Below are positions 1 through 7,710 of a DNA stretch of 64,000 nucleotides, piece after piece (positions within the stretch are counted from its first letter, which is position 1; each line of letters starts with the position of its first letter). Under the pieces are notes generated by a model, which was not told the DNA's origin, ran no database searches, and saw only the letters and a program-made list of their open reading frames with translations. The position numbers were made by a program, and so were the translations under genes. This DNA comes from Oscillibacter sp. ER4. GTDB lineage: Bacteria; Bacillota; Clostridia; Oscillospirales; Oscillospiraceae. The DNA is taken from assembly GCF_000765235.1 (NCBI RefSeq), contig NZ_JPJG01000002.1, positions 1 through 64,000 of the forward strand, in the 5' to 3' direction.

Positions 1-445
1 TCCCTGCGATTCGAAACATTCAGCAACCGCGCCTTACTATCGTGAGGCGCGAGTGACGATTGCTTGGCGGCAGACTGCTTGCCGAATGCGGCTTTGCTGC
101 GCTCGCCGCATTGATTAGCACTCTGGTAGACGGAAATTAGTTTGCACTTCTACAAGATGGGCAGAGCGGCACCCGCAAGGGGTGTACCGCATCCGTAAGG
201 CGGCAAAGCCGCCAACGGCTGCGCAACAGCGGATAGTAGGAGCAGAGGCAAATCGTATAGCAACGCTAAACGCGGCTCCGCCGCGCGCAGGCATTCCCAT
301 TCCGGAGGCATAGGAGTCATTCAAGTCCGAGACTGCCAATCTAATCCCTTTCTCTTGGGGGGTGTAAGGGGGGGCATTCTCTTTCCGCGGAAAGAGAATG
401 GCCCCCCTTCATTCGTGCAGCGACGTAGGCGCTGCGATTTTGATT
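1..445 (-). repeat. Family A dispersed structured repeat, copy A1 (cut by window edge)
   Basis: Non-coding GC-rich block that recurs four more times in the window; it lies in the opposite orientation to copies A3-A5 and is truncated on the left by the window edge. Recognisable modules: a hairpin of arms GCGCCT/AGGCGC near 30-50, an AATGCGGC/GCCGCATT stem near 90-120, a GCGGCACCC-GCAA-GGGGTG hairpin near 170-195, and a perfect 26-base palindrome at 375-400 (arms CATTCTCTTTCCG) flanked by G and C runs. Small ORFs inside it have no ribosome binding sites or recognisable products. Confidence 0.85.
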
Positions 446-467
446 TTGTGCAAGAAAAATTGCAAAC

Positions 468-500
468 TTGTAAACCTTTATGAAATTTATAGGTTGACAA
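468..500 (+). promoter_or_regulatory. BirA operator upstream of bioY
   Basis: Inverted repeat TTGTAAACC-N15-GGTTGACAA, matching the Firmicutes BirA box (TTGTTAACC-like half sites about 15 apart). The right half-site contains the -35 hexamer of the bioY promoter, so bound biotinoyl-AMP-BirA would block transcription. A BirA protein with a DNA-binding domain is encoded at 36828-37829. Confidence 0.88.
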
Positions 501-522
501 TAGGCGGGCGTCATGTTATGAT
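494..522 (+). promoter_or_regulatory. Sigma-A type promoter of bioY
   Basis: TTGACA at 494-499, 17-base spacer, TATGAT at 517-522; the bioY start codon follows 34 bases later. The -35 lies inside the BirA box. Confidence 0.85.
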
Positions 523-556
523 GAGCCCAGTTTTTTTGAGAAAAGGGAGAATCACC

Positions 557-1102
557 ATGAAAAACATCAAAACAAGAGACCTGATCTACTGTGCACTGTT
601 CGCCGCGCTGACGGCTATCGGCGCGTTCCTGCACTTCCAGCTTTTCCAGGCGACGATCACGCTGCAGTTCTTCTTCACGGCGATGGCCGGCCTGCTTCTG
701 GGCGCGAAGCTCGGCGCGCTGTCGCAGCTTCTCTACGTGGCGCTCGGCCTTGTCGGCGTGCCCATCTTCGCGGCGGGCGGCGGCTTTGGCTATATCTTTA
801 ACCCCACGTTCGGTTTCCTGCTGGGCCTGATCCCCACGGCGTGGGTCATCGGCAAGATCGCGGAAAAGGACCGCTCCGTGCCGCGCCTTCTGCTTGCGTG
901 CTTTGCCGGTCTTGCGGTGCTGTACCTTGTGGGCCTTCCCTATATCGCGCTGATCGTCAACGTCTACAAGGGCGGCAATGTGAGCGGGATGACGCTCGCC
1001 ACGGCCTACATGCTGCCCTATCTTCCCGGCGACTGCCTCAAGATCGTCGTGAGTGTGATCCTCGCGCCTCGCATCCTGAAGGCCATGGAGCGCAATTCAT
1101 AA
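557..1102 (+). CDS. bioY: Biotin transporter substrate-binding subunit BioY
   Basis: 181-residue membrane protein of the BioY family, the S component of ECF-type vitamin transporters that captures biotin at the cell membrane. Six hydrophobic segments fill the sequence. The signature region around residues 67-90 (GVP followed by GGGFGYIFNPTFGF) is clear. The ATG at 557 is chosen because it follows a GGGAGA ribosome binding site and lies just downstream of a complete promoter; an in-frame ATG at 398 lies upstream of the promoter and inside a repeat. No ECF ATPase or T component lies nearby, so it probably uses a shared energising module encoded elsewhere or works alone. Regulation by BirA is predicted from the operator overlapping its -35. 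Confidence 0.93.
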   Translation: MKNIKTRDLIYCALFAALTAIGAFLHFQLFQATITLQFFFTAMAGLLLGAKLGALSQLLYVALGLVGVPIFAAGGGFGYIFNPTFGFLLGLIPTAWVIGKIAEKDRSVPRLLLACFAGLAVLYLVGLPYIALIVNVYKGGNVSGMTLATAYMLPYLPGDCLKIVVSVILAPRILKAMERNS

Positions 1103-1225
1103 AAAATTCATCAAAATGTTGCATTTGCAACTTCTATAAAGCCGGTAAAGTGTGGTAGACTAACGCCAATGAAAGGCAAGCAAAACAATTCACATTTCAA
1201 GATAAACTTTATGGAGGTAGCAATT

Positions 1226-1813
1226 ATGAAAAAGTGGCTTTGCAAGGTTTGCGGTTATATCTATGAAGGCCCCGAGGCTCCTGCGGAGTGCCCCGTGTGC
1301 CACGCCAAGAGCAACATGTTCGAAGAGGTCAAGGGTGAGCTCAAGCTCGCTGCCGAGCACGAGTTCGGCGTTTACGGCAAGACCGTGAAGAACAACCCCG
1401 ACATCTCCGAAGAGGATAAGAAGTATATCTTTGACCAGTTGATGGCCAACTTCAACGGCGAGTGCAGCGAAGTCGGCATGTACCTCTGCATGGCGCGCGT
1501 TGCGCACCGCGAGGGCTATCCCGAGATCGGCCTGTACTGGGAGAAGGCCGCCTATGAAGAGGCGGAGCACGCCGCGAAGTTCGCCGAGATGCTCGGCTCC
1601 GACCTCGAGCCCAACATGAAGGCAAGCACGAAGGACAACCTCAAGTGGCGCGTCGACTGCGAGTTCGGCGCCACCGCTGGCAAGTTTGACCTCGCCCTGT
1701 GCGCGAAGAAGAACGGCCTCGACGCCATCCACGACACCGTCCACGAGATGGCCCGCGACGAGGCCCGTCATGGCAAGGCCCTCAAGGGTTTACTTGAAAG
1801 ATATTTCAAGTAA
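1226..1813 (+). CDS. Reverse rubrerythrin (rubredoxin domain first)
   Basis: 195 residues. An N-terminal rubredoxin domain (Cys6, Cys9, Cys22, Cys25) precedes a ferritin-like diiron domain with E79, E112xxH115, E146 and E179xxH182 as the likely iron ligands. This reversed domain order is the clostridial rubrerythrin type that reduces hydrogen peroxide and oxygen with electrons from NADH via a rubredoxin oxidoreductase. The start at 1226 follows a GGAGG site; an earlier in-frame start at 1169 lacks one. The last codons (GLLERYFK) are encoded with AT-rich codons (TTA, CTT, GAA, AGA, TAT) unlike the rest of the gene, and a second copy of the gene's 3' end with GC-rich synonymous codons lies 650 bases downstream (see repeats and findings). 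Confidence 0.95.
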   Translation: MKKWLCKVCGYIYEGPEAPAECPVCHAKSNMFEEVKGELKLAAEHEFGVYGKTVKNNPDISEEDKKYIFDQLMANFNGECSEVGMYLCMARVAHREGYPEIGLYWEKAAYEEAEHAAKFAEMLGSDLEPNMKASTKDNLKWRVDCEFGATAGKFDLALCAKKNGLDAIHDTVHEMARDEARHGKALKGLLERYFK

Positions 1814-1880
1814 GCCGAATCCCCTTACAAATCAAGCGATTTTCGAGAGGAAGCTGAGAAATCAGCTTCCTCTTTTTTGC
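1747..1880 (+). repeat. Direct repeat, copy 1: 3' end of rubrerythrin plus terminator
   Basis: 134-base segment covering the last 22 codons, stop codon and terminator of the rubrerythrin gene; repeated at 2397-2530 exactly 650 bases away. The copies are identical except for seven substitutions between about 1790 and 1804, all synonymous. Confidence 0.95.
1847..1879 (+). terminator. Rho-independent terminator of rubrerythrin
   Basis: Stem GAGGAAGCTGA / TCAGCTTCCTC with a four-base loop, followed by a T run. An identical copy is at 2497-2529. Confidence 0.93.
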
Positions 1881-2035
1881 ACCGCGGGAGAGCGGGGAGT
1901 GGAAGCTTTGTGGAAGTTAAGATGAAAATTCACTCGCTGAAAAGCCAATGTGGAAGTCTGCCGTGTGGATGTTGCTATGATACACCTTTGCGTGTTCGCG
2001 AAACAAGATGTTTGAACTATATTAAACATCTTTTC

Positions 2036-2245
2036 TCATCTTTCAGCATCCAAGAGCAAGAATGAAGAAGTGCGAGCATCATTAAACAACTTTGAAACGA
2101 AAAGAAGCAGAATTAAATTAGAAAACATCAAGTGATCTACCAATTTTAGGTAGATCACTTCCTTTCTTTTTCCGCAAACAGAAATAGTATAGCGGAAACC
2201 CCAACCGCCGTCTTTCAACTTGTAAATACCCGTTTCATTAGCCAT
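2036..2245 (-). pseudogene. Remnant of a tyrosine-recombinase integrase (N-terminal arm-binding domain only)
   Basis: On the minus strand an ATG at 2245 with a strong upstream GGAGGG site starts a peptide MANETGIYKLKDGGWGFR and continues to about GKRKE (near 2162). This resembles the N-terminal arm-DNA-binding domain of Tn916/phage-type integrases. Immediately afterwards the reading runs into a hairpin and loses resemblance; the frame stays open only to 2036 (69 residues in all), while such integrases are about 350-400 residues. No core-binding or catalytic (R..H-x-x-R..Y) region is present. It lies between two copies of the rubrerythrin 3' end, which suggests it is what is left of an element that integrated there. 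Family assignment rests on a short segment. Confidence 0.6.
2131..2171. terminator. Strong hairpin between the duplicated rubrerythrin ends
   Basis: Perfect stem AAGTGATCTACC (2131-2142) / GGTAGATCACTT (2150-2161) with a 7-base loop, followed on the plus strand by a T-rich tract. It coincides with the point where the integrase remnant stops resembling integrases. Confidence 0.7.
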
Positions 2246-2396
2246 AGCAAAGCCCTCCTGTGGAAGTTTTTTGGAAGACTTCCACAGCCTTGCGACTTGA
2301 ATGAGAGTGAAAAAATAAATAGATAAATCCCGCAAAGCCTTGATATTCCTAAACTCCCCATAGGACGCGAAGCGGCCTGCCAGTGCGGCGAGCACC

Positions 2397-2530
2397 GATG
2401 GCCCGCGACGAGGCCCGTCATGGCAAGGCCCTCAAGGGTCTGCTGGAGCGTTACTTCAAGTAAGCCGAATCCCCTTACAAATCAAGCGATTTTCGAGAGG
2501 AAGCTGAGAAATCAGCTTCCTCTTTTTTGC
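2397..2530 (+). repeat. Direct repeat, copy 2: orphan rubrerythrin 3' end plus terminator
   Basis: Copy of 1747-1880. It has no gene upstream of it; the codons for GLLERYFK are CTG CTG GAG CGT TAC TTC AAG, which fit the codon use of the gene body. This suggests copy 2 keeps the ancestral gene end. The rest of the interval 2531-2723 shows nothing recognisable beyond the ribosome binding site of the next gene. Confidence 0.93.
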
Positions 2531-2723
2531 GTTCCGCGGGAAGTGTGGTGTGCAACTCTATGTGCAAAATATTTTTTCGGGGATGGCACAGAACCGGCAG
2601 ATGTGCAACTGCGAAAAGTGCAGCCTTGCCGGTAGGATATGCCTTTGACTGTCTGTGCTCTGAAAAGCTGGAATGCTGCGGCATGCGCGCGCATAGAGAT
2701 AACGGACGAAGGGGGATGGAGAT

Positions 2724-3308
2724 ATGAAAAAGATATGGCCCGCAGTGCTTTGCTTACTTTTTTTGTGCTCCTGCGGCAAGGAGATCGACCGCGCGGAGGC
2801 GATGCAGGAGCAGTACAAAAACTTGACGTCCTACGAAACGGACGTGCGCGTCAGTGTGCCGCGCGGGGACGAGACGCTTGTCTATGCCCTGCACCTGAGC
2901 GCGCAGGGCGACGCCGTGCGCGCGACCGTCAGCGAGCCGGAGGAGCTCACGGGCGTCGGCGCGGTGCTTGAGGGCGACAAGCTGACGCTGACGTTCGACG
3001 ATCTGGTGCTGGACGTGGGCACGCTCTCGCCGCGCGTTTCGGCGCTTTCCTGCGTGCCGCTCGTGCTGCAAAACTTCCCGAAAGTGTATCTCGACAGCTC
3101 GGGTGCGGAAACACTCGGGGACGTCGATACGCTGCGTGCCGATTTTTCGCTGACGCTCAGCGGCGAAACGCTCGCCTGCTCGCTCTGGCTCGACGCCTCC
3201 GGCGCGCCGGTGTACACCGAGATCGCGGAAAATGACAAAATTATTGCTGCGGCGGAGTTTACGAATTTTATTTTTGGTGATATACTATCGCCAGACGCAG
3301 CGCAATAG
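2724..3308 (+). CDS. GerS-related lipoprotein (LolA-like fold candidate)
   Basis: 194-residue exported lipoprotein: basic start, hydrophobic stretch and lipobox LCSC with Cys17. The body is rich in alternating beta-type segments with no catalytic motif, as in LolA/GerS-like outer-leaflet proteins. In Clostridioides difficile gerS, a germination lipoprotein required for cortex hydrolysis, sits directly upstream of an alanine racemase gene; here too alr follows after 38 bases. That synteny, the size and the lipobox support a GerS-related assignment, but sequence identity could not be tested. The start follows a GGGGGATGGAG ribosome binding region. Confidence 0.65.
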   Translation: MKKIWPAVLCLLFLCSCGKEIDRAEAMQEQYKNLTSYETDVRVSVPRGDETLVYALHLSAQGDAVRATVSEPEELTGVGAVLEGDKLTLTFDDLVLDVGTLSPRVSALSCVPLVLQNFPKVYLDSSGAETLGDVDTLRADFSLTLSGETLACSLWLDASGAPVYTEIAENDKIIAAAEFTNFIFGDILSPDAAQ

Positions 3309-3346
3309 CGCGCGTCGAAACTGAAAGCAAAAGGGTGGAAGCGTCT

Positions 3347-4513
3347 ATGGAAAACACGCTCAAGAGGACCTGGGCGGAGATCGACCTTGACCATCTGACC
3401 CATAATTTCGAGGTCATCCGCCGCCACGTCGGCGATAAGGTGAAGCTGCTCGGCGTCGTCAAGGCAGACGGCTATGGCCACGGTGCGGTGGAGATCGCCA
3501 AGCGGCTCGAGCAGCTCGGCGCGGGCTATCTCGCCGTGTCGAACATCGACGAATGCGAGGAGCTGCGCGACAGCGGCGTGACGCTGCCGATCTTAATGCT
3601 GGGCTTCACGCCCGCGGATCAGACGGCGCGCATTTTGCAGCTGCACATGACGCAGGCGGTGCAGAGCTACGACATCGCAAAGGAATTTTCCGACCGCGCC
3701 ATCGCGCTGGGCGGGAAGATGACCGTGCACGTCAAGCTCGACACCGGCATGGGCCGCCTCGGCTTTTCGTGCGACGAGGCGCACTTTGACGCGAGTCTGC
3801 GCGACATTCTGCGTGTGCTCGAACTGCCGGGACTCGACATCGAGGGAGTGTTCACGCACTTCAGCGTGTCGGACGAGGACACGGAGGAGAGCGTCGAATT
3901 TACGAAATTGCAGCATGAGCGCTTCGCGCGCATGATCGAAAAGGTGGAGACGCAAAGCGGCTTCCGCTTCCAGCTCCACCACTGCTGCAATGCCGGCGGC
4001 ATTGCAAGCTACCCCGAATGGGCGTGGGATATGGTTCGCTGCGGCATCATCCTCTACGGCTCGGGAGACTTGGCCGAAAAGATGGGCATGCAGCCCGTCA
4101 TGTCGCTCAAAACGCGCGTGGCGACGATCAAGGACTTCGCTGCGGGCGAGCCCATCAGCTACGGGCGCACATACTTTACGCAGCGGCCCAGCCGCATTGC
4201 GGTCCTGCCCATCGGCTACGCCGACGGCCTGCACCGCGCGCTCTCGAATCAGATCGAAGTGCTCACGCCCTATGGCCGCGCCAAGCAGGTCGGGCGCATC
4301 TGCATGGATATGTGCATGATCGACGTGACCGACCTCCCGCAGGTGAAGTCCGGCGACGAGGTCGAGATCTTCGGCGAGCACATCCTCTGCGCGGACGACG
4401 CCGCGCTCTGCGATACCATCCCCTATGAGCTGATGTGCGCGGTCAGCAAGCGTGTGCCGCGCGTCTATCGCTTAAACGGCGTGTCCGTCGACAAGAATTT
4501 GCAGCCGCTTTAA
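3347..4513 (+). CDS. alr: Alanine racemase
   Basis: 388 residues. PLP-dependent enzyme that interconverts L- and D-alanine for peptidoglycan. The N-terminal TIM-barrel carries the PLP-lysine motif VVKADGYGHG (lysine near residue 35) and the C-terminal beta domain carries the catalytic-tyrosine region around GRICMDMCMIDVT. The ATG at 3347 has an AAAGGGTGG site 8 bases upstream; a GTG at 3335 falls inside that site and is rejected. It forms a likely operon with the upstream lipoprotein and the downstream MazF gene. Whether this is the housekeeping or a sporulation-linked racemase cannot be decided from sequence alone. Confidence 0.96.
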   Translation: MENTLKRTWAEIDLDHLTHNFEVIRRHVGDKVKLLGVVKADGYGHGAVEIAKRLEQLGAGYLAVSNIDECEELRDSGVTLPILMLGFTPADQTARILQLHMTQAVQSYDIAKEFSDRAIALGGKMTVHVKLDTGMGRLGFSCDEAHFDASLRDILRVLELPGLDIEGVFTHFSVSDEDTEESVEFTKLQHERFARMIEKVETQSGFRFQLHHCCNAGGIASYPEWAWDMVRCGIILYGSGDLAEKMGMQPVMSLKTRVATIKDFAAGEPISYGRTYFTQRPSRIAVLPIGYADGLHRALSNQIEVLTPYGRAKQVGRICMDMCMIDVTDLPQVKSGDEVEIFGEHILCADDAALCDTIPYELMCAVSKRVPRVYRLNGVSVDKNLQPL

Positions 4514-4674
4514 GAAAAGCACGCGGCATCTGTCCTCAGCATACGATGGACTGGGGGCAGAAAGACGGGGAAAGTTGCGAGCCCCCGTATAAATTCCGCC
4601 CCCGCGTGGGAGAATGAAATTGGCCCCTGACAAAGGCAAGGGTACTTTCTTCCGCTCGGAGTGTGAATAGCTAA

Positions 4675-5040
4675 GTGGATATCAATGTGAAACGCGGCGA
4701 TATTTATTACGCCGATCTCTCGCCCGTGGTCGGAAGCGAACAGGGCGGCGTGCGTCCGGTGCTCATCGTGCAGAACGACACCGGTAACCGCTACAGCCCC
4801 ACGGTGATCGCGGCGGCCATCACCTCGCAGACGAACAAGGCGAAGCTGCCGACGCATATCGCGCTCTCCGCGCCGGACTACGGCCTGCCGCGCGACAGCG
4901 TGGTGCTGCTCGAGCAGATCCGCACGCTCGACAAGCGGCGCCTGCGCGAGCGCATGGGGCGCGTGGACGGCGAGCTGATGGAGCGCATCGACGCGGCCAT
5001 CGCCGTGAGCTTCGGCCTGCAAAACACACAGTTGGTCTAA
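4675..5040 (+). CDS. mazF: MazF/PemK-family endoribonuclease toxin without adjacent antitoxin
   Basis: 121 residues with the family hallmarks [19 protein letters not shown] and [10 protein letters not shown] near the N-terminus and the [11 protein letters not shown] strand after it. MazF enzymes cut mRNA at short motifs in the cytoplasm. The reading starts with GTG at 4675; a second in-frame GTG at 4687 is equally possible, and neither has a strong ribosome binding site. In Bacillus the order is alr-mazE-mazF, but the 161 bases between alr and this gene contain no MazE-sized frame, so the antitoxin is missing at this position. The 4514-4674 gap holds GC-rich hairpin-prone sequence and nothing else that I recognise. 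Confidence 0.9.
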   Translation: MDINVKRGDIYYADLSPVVGSEQGGVRPVLIVQNDTGNRYSPTVIAAAITSQTNKAKLPTHIALSAPDYGLPRDSVVLLEQIRTLDKRRLRERMGRVDGELMERIDAAIAVSFGLQNTQLV

Positions 5041-5095
5041 CCCCTCCGGCGCGTACGGAAAGAGTGCGCGCCGGGGAGAAAATGAGGAATACAGC

Positions 5096-5656
5096 ATGAA
5101 AAAGAGAAACAACGCCTTTGCCCGTCTGGTGGGACTGCTTTTGGTGAGCGCAACGGTGCTAACGCTGACCGTCGCCGCGACTGGCGGCGCGGGCACGAGC
5201 AGCGACCCGCTCGTGACGCTGAGCTACTTAAACGAAAAATTCCTGCCGCAGATCCTTTCCGAGGTGGACAAGAAGACCGCCTCGCGCGAACAGACGCTCT
5301 CAAGTAAGCTCACCGAGCAGGTGAAGAGCGAGACGCAGGCTTTCGAGCAGAAGTACGGTGCGTCGAGCGGTAATACTTCCGGCGGCACGGCGATGAGCTT
5401 TACGGTCATCACGCTGAATCAGGGGCAAATTCTGTACATGGGCGTCGGCTGCGAGGCGATGCTGCGCACGGGCAGCGGCGTGTGCGTGGCGGCGAGCACC
5501 CCGGGGCTCATCGACGAGACGTCGGGCGCGGCGCTCGCGGGCGGCCTTGGCCTGCAGCAGAACCACCTTTACATGGCGACGGTCGACAGCCGAGGCGTGC
5601 AGGCGAGCGCGAACAGCACAAAGCTGCTCGTACGTGGCAATTACAGCGTGCAGTAA
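5096..5656 (+). CDS. Secreted protein of unknown function
   Basis: 186 residues. Positively charged N-terminus and one hydrophobic segment (about residues 10-30) ending in an Ala-Thr-Gly-rich region indicate a signal peptide or N-terminal anchor. Residues about 50-90 are charged and probably helical (repeated E, K and Q); the C-terminal half (about 100-186) is Gly/Ala-rich with short beta-like strands. No cysteine-based lipobox and no known catalytic motif were recognised. It follows mazF by 55 bases and is closed by a terminator. A plausible ribosome binding region (GGGGAGAAAATGAGGA) precedes the ATG. Confidence 0.75.
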   Translation: MKKRNNAFARLVGLLLVSATVLTLTVAATGGAGTSSDPLVTLSYLNEKFLPQILSEVDKKTASREQTLSSKLTEQVKSETQAFEQKYGASSGNTSGGTAMSFTVITLNQGQILYMGVGCEAMLRTGSGVCVAASTPGLIDETSGAALAGGLGLQQNHLYMATVDSRGVQASANSTKLLVRGNYSVQ

Positions 5657-5672
5657 AATCCCTACATAAAGA

Positions 5673-5712
5673 AAAGAGCTTGTGCATAGAAATAGCACAG
5701 GCTCTTTATTTT
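5673..5712 (+). terminator. Terminator after the secreted-protein gene
   Basis: Stem AAAGAGCTTGTGC / GCACAGGCTCTTT (one G-U pair) with a 9-base loop, then ATTTTG. Confidence 0.8.
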
Positions 5713-5734
5713 GTGCCGACAGGAGGGGAGAGCG

Positions 5735-5980
5735 GTGGGGGACTGGAAAGCATTGCCGCGCGGCTCGTTTTTCCGTTCGGCGCGGCTCGACTGTGCGCTC
5801 TCACTGTTATCCGGCGCGATGGTACGCGAGGAGAAAAGCGGAAAACTGTTGGCGCTGCCGTACAGCGAGAACGCGCCGTTCCCGCTGGCGGAGCTCTTCT
5901 GCCTTGCCCGCATCGGGACGGTCGGCGGGAGAAAGTGCGTCATCTACCGCGTGGATGAGAAAAATTCGCCCATCCTGTGA
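5735..5980 (+). CDS. Small protein of unknown function
   Basis: 81 residues from a GTG start chosen because an AGGAGGGGA site lies at 5721-5729; a TTG at 5711 would place that site inside the gene. The product begins GDWKALPRGSFFRSARLDCA and has one moderately hydrophobic stretch in the middle, mixed charge and three cysteines, without a known motif. It lies between a terminator and nrdR. Codon use and the ribosome binding site favour a real gene; function is unknown. Confidence 0.55.
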   Translation: MGDWKALPRGSFFRSARLDCALSLLSGAMVREEKSGKLLALPYSENAPFPLAELFCLARIGTVGGRKCVIYRVDEKNSPIL

Positions 5981-6062
5981 AAAAATGCAAATTATGTCTA
6001 CCATCCCGAAAGAAAGTATGCTATACTCTCTCTGACTAAGATGAGAAAAGAGGTTCTGCACG

Positions 6063-6518
6063 ATGAAATGCCCCTATTGCGGATACAAAGAGAGCAAGGT
6101 CATTGATTCCCGCCCTGCCGAAGAGGGCAGCAGCATCCGCCGCCGGCGCGAGTGCCTCTCGTGTGCCAAGCGCTTCACCACCTATGAAACGGTGGAGAGC
6201 CTGCCGATGGTCGTCATCAAAAAGGACGGCAGCCGCCAGAGCTTTGACAAGCGCAAGGTCTTGAACGGCATGATCCGCGCATGCGAAAAGCGCCCCGTGC
6301 CCTTTGAGGTGCTCGAGCAGAAGGCGGACGAGATCGAGCAGACGCTGCAGAACTCTCTGGAGCGCGAGGTCAGCACCGAGTATATCGGCGAGCTCGTTAT
6401 GGACAAGCTGCGCGCCGTGGACGAGGTGGCCTACGTGCGCTTTGCCTCGGTCTACCGCCAGTTCAAGGACATCGACACGTTTATGAAGGAACTCAACAAG
6501 CTGCTCGAGGGCAAGTGA
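6063..6518 (+). CDS. nrdR: Transcriptional repressor NrdR
   Basis: 151 residues, full length. N-terminal zinc ribbon with Cys3, Cys6, Cys31 and Cys34, followed by an ATP-cone domain starting near [13 protein letters not shown]. NrdR senses nucleotides through the ATP cone and represses ribonucleotide reductase genes by binding NrdR boxes. A TATACT element at 6022-6027 is a likely -10, with no convincing -35. An AAAGAGG site precedes the ATG. No ribonucleotide reductase gene lies in the window. Confidence 0.97.
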   Translation: MKCPYCGYKESKVIDSRPAEEGSSIRRRRECLSCAKRFTTYETVESLPMVVIKKDGSRQSFDKRKVLNGMIRACEKRPVPFEVLEQKADEIEQTLQNSLEREVSTEYIGELVMDKLRAVDEVAYVRFASVYRQFKDIDTFMKELNKLLEGK

Positions 6519-6519
6519 G

Positions 6520-6903
6520 CTATAAAATGTTCTGAATCGAAATTTCCTGCATTTCCGACAGCACCAAAAGCTGCGATTTGAGCTCCGCGACACACGCGCG
6601 AAATTCGCCCTCGTCCTGCTCGAAGGCGAAGCTGTCCGCGCGGGCAAGCAGGGATTCGACCTCGTTGAGCTCGTCGTGCTGCAAAATGATGTGGAAATAC
6701 GTCGCGTGCGCGTCCCAGCTTTCGTGAAGCGCGGAGAGATCATCGCGCACGCTGTCCCAGTTCTCCGCCTGCGCGGTGTCCTGCAATTTGTCGAGCGCTG
6801 CGCACCAGTCTGTGACTAAGCCGTCGGCGACGGCGGCATTCAAGAGCGCCGCGCCAAAGAGCGCGAGCAGCAGGCAGAACGGGATCCAGAAAAATCGCTT
6901 CAT
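6520..6903 (-). CDS. DUF4363 family protein
   Basis: 127 residues from the ATG at 6903 (AAAGGA site upstream). One N-terminal hydrophobic segment (FFWIPFCLLLALFGAALL) anchors or exports it; the rest is acidic and helical with repeated Trp/Leu heptad-like spacing (WCAALDKLQ, WDSVRDDLSALHESW). This is typical of DUF4363 proteins, which usually sit beside DUF421 membrane proteins, as here. The start overlaps the stop of the upstream gene by 4 bases (ATGA), so the two are translationally coupled. Function unknown. Confidence 0.8.
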   Translation of the reverse strand: MKRFFWIPFCLLLALFGAALLNAAVADGLVTDWCAALDKLQDTAQAENWDSVRDDLSALHESWDAHATYFHIILQHDELNEVESLLARADSFAFEQDEGEFRACVAELKSQLLVLSEMQEISIQNIL

Positions 6904-7583
6904 TTGGCACTGTCCTTTCCGATGCACAGAATTTTGCCCGCGCCGTCGAGCGAGAGCAGAAAGATCTCCGACGGGGCGTGGTAGCCCTGCGCGCGCACGG
7001 TTTTGTCGAGCCATGCGCTGTCTAAACCCGCGAGCGAAAGGTTTTCACCCAGTACCCGCCCGTCGTTGATGAAGATATGCGGGAGGAAGGTGTCGTCCTT
7101 GACGGGCTTTCCCAACTGCTTCGGCGTTGCGGGCTGCTCGTCGGGATAGAGGAGGACAGAGAGCTGCCCGTCGGTTTCGAGCACCGCGTATTTGACGCTT
7201 GTGAGGTCCGTCACGCCCTGCGATCTGAGCTCTTCGATGAGCTCATCGAGCGTGAAGCGGTTGTGGCGCATTGCGTCCTGCTGCACCTTGCCATCTAAAA
7301 TGAGCGCCGTCGGGCTGCCGCAGATCAGCCGCCTCAGGCGGATGGAGCGCACGCTCCCCCACGAGAGCAGCATCGAGAGCAACAAGAGCGTCACGATCGG
7401 GATGACGCCGTTTAAAAGCGGGATGCCGAAATCCTGCATCGGCACGGCGGCAAGGTCCGAAATGAGCAGCGTGAGCACGAGCTCGATGGGCTCGAGCTCG
7501 CCGATTTGCCGCTTGCCGAGAAGGCGCAGCCCGACCATGATGAGAAAATAGAGCACGATCGTGCGGATAAAAGCAGTAGCCAT
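6900..7583 (-). CDS. DUF421 (YetF-family) membrane protein
   Basis: 227 residues. Three N-terminal membrane segments (FIRTIVLYFLIMVGLRLLG, then two more) carry the family motif GKRQIGELEPIELVLTLLISDLA; two cytoplasmic alpha/beta repeats follow, including the segment DGKVQQDAMRHNRFTLDELIEELR. The ATG at 7583 has a GGGAGG site six bases upstream; the ATG at 7589 abuts the same site and is less likely. It is co-transcribed with the DUF4363 gene. In Bacillus such proteins are linked to spores and the cell envelope, but the molecular role is not established. Confidence 0.88.
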   Translation of the reverse strand: MATAFIRTIVLYFLIMVGLRLLGKRQIGELEPIELVLTLLISDLAAVPMQDFGIPLLNGVIPIVTLLLLSMLLSWGSVRSIRLRRLICGSPTALILDGKVQQDAMRHNRFTLDELIEELRSQGVTDLTSVKYAVLETDGQLSVLLYPDEQPATPKQLGKPVKDDTFLPHIFINDGRVLGENLSLAGLDSAWLDKTVRAQGYHAPSEIFLLSLDGAGKILCIGKDSAK

Positions 7584-7710
7584 AGTCATCCTCCCTTTTT
7601 GGGAGTTTGCCCCGCGGAGGGGCGAAATAACCGCTTTCATCCGGAGAAGTCTGGTTGAAATACATCAAAATCGCAGAAGTGAAAGGAGTTCATGGAGTTA
7701 CTCCATCATA

